Shown: piece after piece, positions 5,585 through 8,604 of the stretch
Numbering within the stretch: position 1 is the stretch's first letter
How the letters are laid out: every line of letters begins with the position of its first letter
NCBI GenBank assembly: GCA_009691925.1
Contig: SIAG01000166.1
Span: 1-8,604, forward strand
DNA: 8,604 nucleotides
Reading direction: 5' to 3'
From: Planctomycetaceae bacterium
GTDB lineage: Bacteria > Planctomycetota > Planctomycetia > Pirellulales > UBA1268
Translations under genes and position numbers: made by a program
The notes under the pieces: generated by a model
Told to the model about the DNA's origin: nothing
Databases searched by the model: none
The model's input: the letters and a program-made list of their open reading frames with translations, nothing else

Positions 5585-6840
5585 CGCTCGACCGCCTCGA
5601 GCTTCGCCGCGGGCGCCGGGAACTGCTCGGCCAGTTCGGCGACATCGCGTCGCGTGGTGGCGATCACCTGCTCGTCCTCGGGATTCTTGAGGACTTTAAG
5701 GATCCACGTCGCCACCTGCTTCATCTCGGCAGTTCCGAGGCCACGGGTGGTGAGGGCCGGCGTGCCGAGGCGGATGCCGGAGGGATCCATCGGCTTCCGC
5801 TCATCGAAGGGGATCATGTTCTTGTTGCAGGTGATGCCGCAGCGATCGAGGACCTGCTCGGCCATCTTGCCACCGATCCCGAGCGGCGTGACATCGACGA
5901 GCATGAGGTGGTTGTCGGTGCCGCCGCTGACCAGCCGCACGCCGCCGGAGGCGAGGGCCTCGGCGAGCGCCTTGGCGTTCTCCACGACATCCAGAGCGTA
6001 CTGCCGGAACTCCGGCCGCAAGGCCTCGGCGAAGGCGACCGCCTTGCCGGCGATGACGTGCATCAGTGGCCCCCCCTGCTGCCCCGGGAAGACGGAGCGG
6101 TCGAGCATCTTGGCGTCGGCCGAGCGGCACATGGCGATGCCGCCGCGCGGGCCGCGGAGCGTCTTGTGGGTGGTGCTCGTGACGAAGTCGGCAACCGGAA
6201 CGGGGTTGTCGTGGATCCCGGCGGCGACGAGGCCGGCGTAGTGGGCCATGTCGACCATCAGCTTGGCGCCGACCTCCCGCGCGATCTCGGCAAAGGTGCC
6301 GTGGGGGATCTCGCGGGGATAGGCGCTGGCACCGGCGATGATGAGCTTCGGCCTGTGCTCGCGGGCGAGCCGCGCCACCTGGTCGAAGTCGAGCCGCTGA
6401 TCGCTCTTCCGGACGCCGTAATGGACAAACTTGTAGAGCACCCCGGAGGCATTGAGCTTCATGCCGTGCGTCAGGTGGCCGCCATGGGCGAGGTCGAAGG
6501 CGAGAACCGTGTCGCCCGGCTGGATGGCGGTCATGTAGACCGCGGCATTGGCCTGGGAGCCGGAGTGGGGCTGAACATTGACATGCTCGGCGCCAAACAG
6601 GCTCTTGAGCCGGTCGCGGGCAAGATCCTCGACCTTGTCGACAAACTCGCAGCCGCCGTAATAGCGGTGGCCGGGATAGCCCTCGGCGTATTTGTTCGTG
6701 AGCACGCTGCCGACCGCCTGCATGACGGCGGGGCTGGTGAAGTTTTCGCTGGCGATCATCTCCAGCCCCTCGGCCTGGCGCGTCTGCTCGGCCTGAATGG
6801 CGGCCCAGACGTCCGGGTCTTCTTGTTCGATGAAGTTCAC
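5581..6840 (-). CDS. glyA: Serine hydroxymethyltransferase
   Basis: 419-residue PLP-dependent cytoplasmic enzyme that interconverts serine plus tetrahydrofolate with glycine plus 5,10-methylene-tetrahydrofolate, the main source of one-carbon units. Diagnostic stretches are 'GLEMIASENFTSPAVMQAVGSVLTNKYAEGYPGHRYYGG' (25-63), 'NVQPHSGSQANAAVY' (88-102), 'DLAHGGHLTHG' (116-126), 'VDMAHYAGLVAAG' (196-208, PLP ring-binding Asp197 and His200) and 'VTSTTHKTLRGPRGG' (220-234, Schiff-base Lys226). Length matches bacterial GlyA (about 415-430). The start is GTG at 6840: a textbook AAGGAGG lies 6 nt upstream and 'MNFIEQEDP' matches the usual N-terminus. The frame continues upstream to 6966, but that segment has no family similarity. 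It is the first gene of a likely operon and overlaps aguB by 4 bp. In planctomycete-type genomes this is expected to be a single housekeeping gene. Confidence 0.97.
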   Translation of the reverse strand: MNFIEQEDPDVWAAIQAEQTRQAEGLEMIASENFTSPAVMQAVGSVLTNKYAEGYPGHRYYGGCEFVDKVEDLARDRLKSLFGAEHVNVQPHSGSQANAAVYMTAIQPGDTVLAFDLAHGGHLTHGMKLNASGVLYKFVHYGVRKSDQRLDFDQVARLAREHRPKLIIAGASAYPREIPHGTFAEIAREVGAKLMVDMAHYAGLVAAGIHDNPVPVADFVTSTTHKTLRGPRGGIAMCRSADAKMLDRSVFPGQQGGPLMHVIAGKAVAFAEALRPEFRQYALDVVENAKALAEALASGGVRLVSGGTDNHLMLVDVTPLGIGGKMAEQVLDRCGITCNKNMIPFDERKPMDPSGIRLGTPALTTRGLGTAEMKQVATWILKVLKNPEDEQVIATTRRDVAELAEQFPAPAAKLEAVER

Positions 6841-6846
6841 GGGGGG

Positions 6847-6853
6847 CCTCCTT
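6847..6853 (-). promoter_or_regulatory. Strong Shine-Dalgarno fixing the GTG start of glyA
   Basis: On the minus strand AAGGAGG is followed by six C residues and then GTG. The near-perfect anti-16S complement and 6-nt spacing decide the start codon of glyA against any upstream in-frame alternative. The other ribosome sites in the window are weaker than this one. Confidence 0.85.
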
Positions 6854-6903
6854 GAAGCGGGCGGGATAGACGGGGGAGCAGGGTTCTGAGCAAAGCGTAG
6901 GCA

Positions 6904-6916
6904 GGGCTCGAAGCCC
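6904..6916 (-). other. Small hairpin in the glyA leader
   Basis: GGGCT (6904-6908) and AGCCC (6912-6916) form a perfect 5-bp stem around a 3-nt loop (TCG on the minus strand), about midway between the candidate glyA promoter and the ribosome site. It is too small to assign a function and does not resemble a glycine or tetrahydrofolate riboswitch core. Confidence 0.3.
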
Positions 6917-6937
6917 CGGCGACGGGCAGAAACAACG

Positions 6938-6966
6938 ATTGTGGAGGGGGCGTGCGCGGGCGTCAA
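6938..6966 (-). promoter_or_regulatory. Candidate sigma70-type promoter for glyA-aguB-aguA
   Basis: On the minus strand TTGACG (6966-6961, 5/6 match to the -35 consensus) is separated by exactly 17 bp from CACAAT (6943-6938, 4/6 match to the -10). Transcription would start near 6931 and give a leader of about 90 nt before the glyA GTG. The spacing is ideal and it is the best promoter-like pair in the 222-bp gap, but such matches arise by chance and planctomycete promoters are poorly characterised. Confidence 0.4.
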
Positions 6967-6978
6967 CGAAACGCCCGA

Positions 6979-7014
6979 TTCCCCGGGAATGCCCGGGGAG
7001 GGTGCCCCGGGGAA
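6979..7014. repeat. Three-arm CCCCGGG inverted-repeat cluster between DUF2252 and glyA
   Basis: Three CCCGGG-centred elements lie at 6981-6987 (CCCCGGG), 6992-6998 (CCCGGGG) and 7005-7012 (CCCCGGGG). The middle arm is perfectly complementary to the left arm (4-nt loop AATG) and to the first seven bases of the right arm (6-nt loop AGGGTG). An outer pairing of TTCCCCGG (6979-6986) with CCGGGGAA (7007-7014) is also possible. In the minus-strand transcript it starts about 50 nt past the DUF2252 stop and ends upstream of the glyA promoter candidate, so a terminator-like or 3'-end role for DUF2252 mRNA is the simplest reading. No T-run follows. Confidence 0.5.
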
Positions 7015-7062
7015 CTTCTCCCGAAAACCGACCGGCGTGGGACGGCCCTCCGCGAATCTCTT

Positions 7063-8412
7063 TCAGACCGCTTCGGTGTCGGCGACGAGGCGTCCGGCCC
7101 GCCAGGCCTTTTCAAGCGCGGCATGGTCTCGCTCGGTCTGGTCGGCGTAGGCCACCGCGAACTTTCCGATCGCCGTGTCGAATTGATCGCCGCCGCCCAG
7201 GTAGCCATCGATGGCCGCAGCGTCGCCGGAGCGGGCATGGGCGCCCGCCAGTGTCCAGCCGCACAGCTCTGCGTAACGATCCAGGCCGACTGGCACCAAG
7301 GCGTCGATCGCCACCGAGTATTTCATGTCGCGGAGCTGCCGCACGAAGTAGTCGTGCCCGTCGCGGGCCCGCAGCCATCCGAGGAAAATATCGCTGGTGG
7401 CTTGGATCATGCGCTGCCCCGCCACGACGCGCTGCCCTTGGTTGGCATACGGCGACGGCTCGGCATACGGGGCCAACACCGACGGCCGCGCTTCTTTGAT
7501 CTGGAGCAAGAGGGGACTGCGGTCGTCACACACCAGCAGCGCCACGAAGCAGCGGGTGCCAACGCTGCCGATGCCCACCACGCGCATCGCGTAGTCCTCG
7601 AGGCGGTAGCGTTCCAGGAGGAAGCGGCGGGATCCGTCCAGCGACTGCAGGTAGCGCCCGATCCCGTGCCGCACGATCCGCAAGGCCCGCTCGTCAACGA
7701 CACGCGTCGTCAGCGGCGGCGACTCCACGAACTGCCGCCTATGGCCCATCGGCTCGGTGATCTTCGGAAACAGCCGCTCGCCCACCCGCTGTCGGGCCTT
7801 GCTGGCCATCCGCTCGCTCAACCGCCGAGATTCCTCGTCGGGGGCGCTCGCCACCAGATCGTCGGCGTCGATGTGGAAATACCACACTTCCACCGGGCTC
7901 ATCTCGGCGAACTCGTGCATGTGGAGCCGATAGCTCGCCGCACTCCGCACCGCCAACGCGGCAGCACGCTCCTCGGAAAACCCGTTCACGCGCGCCGCCA
8001 CCACCAGGCTCGCCGCCAGACGCTTCACATCCCATTCCCATGGGCCGCGGAGGGTCTCGTCGAAGTCGTTGATGTCGAACACCAGCTTGCGCTCGGGCGA
8101 GGCGAATACGCCGAAGTTGACCAGATGGCAATCGCCGCAGGCTTGCACCGTAACGCCCGACACGGGCGTTCCGGCCAGATCGTAGGCCATCACCGCCGGC
8201 GCTCCCCGCAGGAAGGCAAACGGGTTTTGCAGCATCCGCCCGAAGCGGGTCGGGGCGAGCTCGGGCAATCGGCCTGCGTTCGATCGTTCGAGCATCGACA
8301 CCACATCGCCGCCGGCCTCGCGCGCCGTCCAGTTGCCGTGCGACGTTCGCGGCACCGTCTGTCGCAGCGTTTTGCCCGATTGCTGACGGTCGGCAAAAGA
8401 GGGACCGCTCAT
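7063..8412 (-). CDS. DUF2252 family protein (COG4320-like, function unknown)
   Basis: 449-residue soluble protein with no signal peptide or membrane segment visible; I recognise it as DUF2252. Landmarks in order are 'RFGRMLQNPFAFLRGAPAVMAYDLA' (56-80), 'ACGDCHLVNFGVFASPERKLVFDINDFDET' (91-120, split by 8 variable residues) and 'GPWEWDVKRLAASLVVAARVNG' (123-144). The pair GDCHLVNFG...FDINDFDE resembles the HGDxHxxN catalytic loop and following D-motif of aminoglycoside-phosphotransferase-like kinases. A kinase-like fold is therefore my inference, not an established function. The ATG at 8412 is preceded by GAGGA with about 6-nt spacing. Its stop lies 222 bp upstream of the glyA start, with GC hairpins between, so it is probably a separate transcript. 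No neighbouring gene reveals a pathway. Confidence 0.88.
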   Translation of the reverse strand: MSGPSFADRQQSGKTLRQTVPRTSHGNWTAREAGGDVVSMLERSNAGRLPELAPTRFGRMLQNPFAFLRGAPAVMAYDLAGTPVSGVTVQACGDCHLVNFGVFASPERKLVFDINDFDETLRGPWEWDVKRLAASLVVAARVNGFSEERAAALAVRSAASYRLHMHEFAEMSPVEVWYFHIDADDLVASAPDEESRRLSERMASKARQRVGERLFPKITEPMGHRRQFVESPPLTTRVVDERALRIVRHGIGRYLQSLDGSRRFLLERYRLEDYAMRVVGIGSVGTRCFVALLVCDDRSPLLLQIKEARPSVLAPYAEPSPYANQGQRVVAGQRMIQATSDIFLGWLRARDGHDYFVRQLRDMKYSVAIDALVPVGLDRYAELCGWTLAGAHARSGDAAAIDGYLGGGDQFDTAIGKFAVAYADQTERDHAALEKAWRAGRLVADTEAV

Positions 8413-8469
8413 GTCGCTTCCTCGTCTAGGCCCCGGTCGCGGGCCGCGCAGCGTACTTCAGCGGCAGTC

Positions 8470-8604
8470 TCATTGCCCCGGCAACTGCCCCTGCCAGTAG
8501 AGCCACTGACCGGCTTGGGTTTCTTGTACCAGGCGATATGAGGGTTCAGGGTTGGGTCTGCCCCAGGCAAACAGCCGCGTGTGCGGCAGGAGCCGAGGCC
8601 TTGG
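8470..8604 (-). CDS. C-terminal end of an unidentified protein (5' end outside window)
   Basis: Reading inward from the window edge on the minus strand, one frame stays open for 44 codons and ends in TGA at 8470. The peptide has a protein-like composition, including 'RLFAWGRPNPEPSYRLVQE' and a Trp/Gln/Gly-rich end 'QWLYWQGQLPGQ'. About two thirds of third codon positions are G/C, lower than in the neighbours. No family is recognisable from so little sequence. If real, it lies 57 bp upstream of the DUF2252 start on the same strand. The other two minus frames close sooner or look random. Treat as a probable but unproven partial gene. Confidence 0.45.
   Translation of the reverse strand, partial: PRPRLLPHTRLFAWGRPNPEPSYRLVQETQAGQWLYWQGQLPGQ

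Noticed and set aside
5305..6855. 516-codon plus-strand open frame across glyA and aguB
   Set aside because: Exact antisense of two strongly recognised enzymes; low-complexity composition and no ribosome site or domain.
6841..7062. Possible glycine or tetrahydrofolate riboswitch upstream of glyA
   Set aside because: Only a small 5-bp hairpin and GC palindromes are visible; I could not find the conserved core of either riboswitch class.
8429..8445. GGCCC / GGGCC inverted repeat upstream of DUF2252
   Set aside because: Short GC stem with no T-run and close to the ribosome site; not distinguishable from chance.
6952..8541. 529-codon plus-strand open frame across DUF2252
   Set aside because: Antisense shadow; composition rich in Arg, His and Ala, with no recognisable domain. 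The minus strand carries conserved DUF2252 motifs.

Overview
This 8.6 kb window is GC-rich, tightly packed bacterial chromosomal DNA. The gene mix and the sequence style suggest a planctomycete (Pirellulales-like) or another high-GC environmental bacterium. This assignment is tentative, because no rRNA or clade-specific marker is present. I see no phage, transposase, CRISPR, tRNA or rRNA signal. Codon third positions are strongly G/C, so long spurious open frames run antisense to nearly every gene.

Layout: a 5'-truncated GT4-type glycosyltransferase (1-642, +) converges on a block that is otherwise entirely on the minus strand. In minus-strand transcription order, from high to low coordinates, the block reads: the C-terminus of an unidentified protein (8470-8604); a DUF2252 protein (7063-8412); glyA, serine hydroxymethyltransferase (5581-6840); aguB, N-carbamoylputrescine amidase (4649-5584); aguA, agmatine deiminase (3590-4645); a DoxX-type membrane protein (2926-3423); a secreted aldose 1-epimerase (1624-2817); and a rhomboid intramembrane protease (680-1459).

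The best-supported transcription unit is glyA-aguB-aguA. glyA has a GTG start with a strong Shine-Dalgarno, and a plausible promoter lies about 100 bp upstream. glyA and aguB overlap by ATGA, aguB and aguA are 3 bp apart, and a hairpin with a short T-run follows the aguA stop directly. AguA and AguB are consecutive enzymes that convert agmatine to N-carbamoylputrescine and then to putrescine. GlyA supplies glycine and one-carbon units. Arginine decarboxylase is not in the window.

Non-coding structure worth attention: four consecutive near-perfect hairpins between the epimerase and rhomboid genes; a tandem 18-bp degenerate repeat next to the aguA terminator; and a three-arm CCCCGGG cluster between DUF2252 and the glyA promoter whose middle arm can pair with either neighbour. 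None of these proves a new system. Most of the genes are conventional housekeeping or accessory genes.
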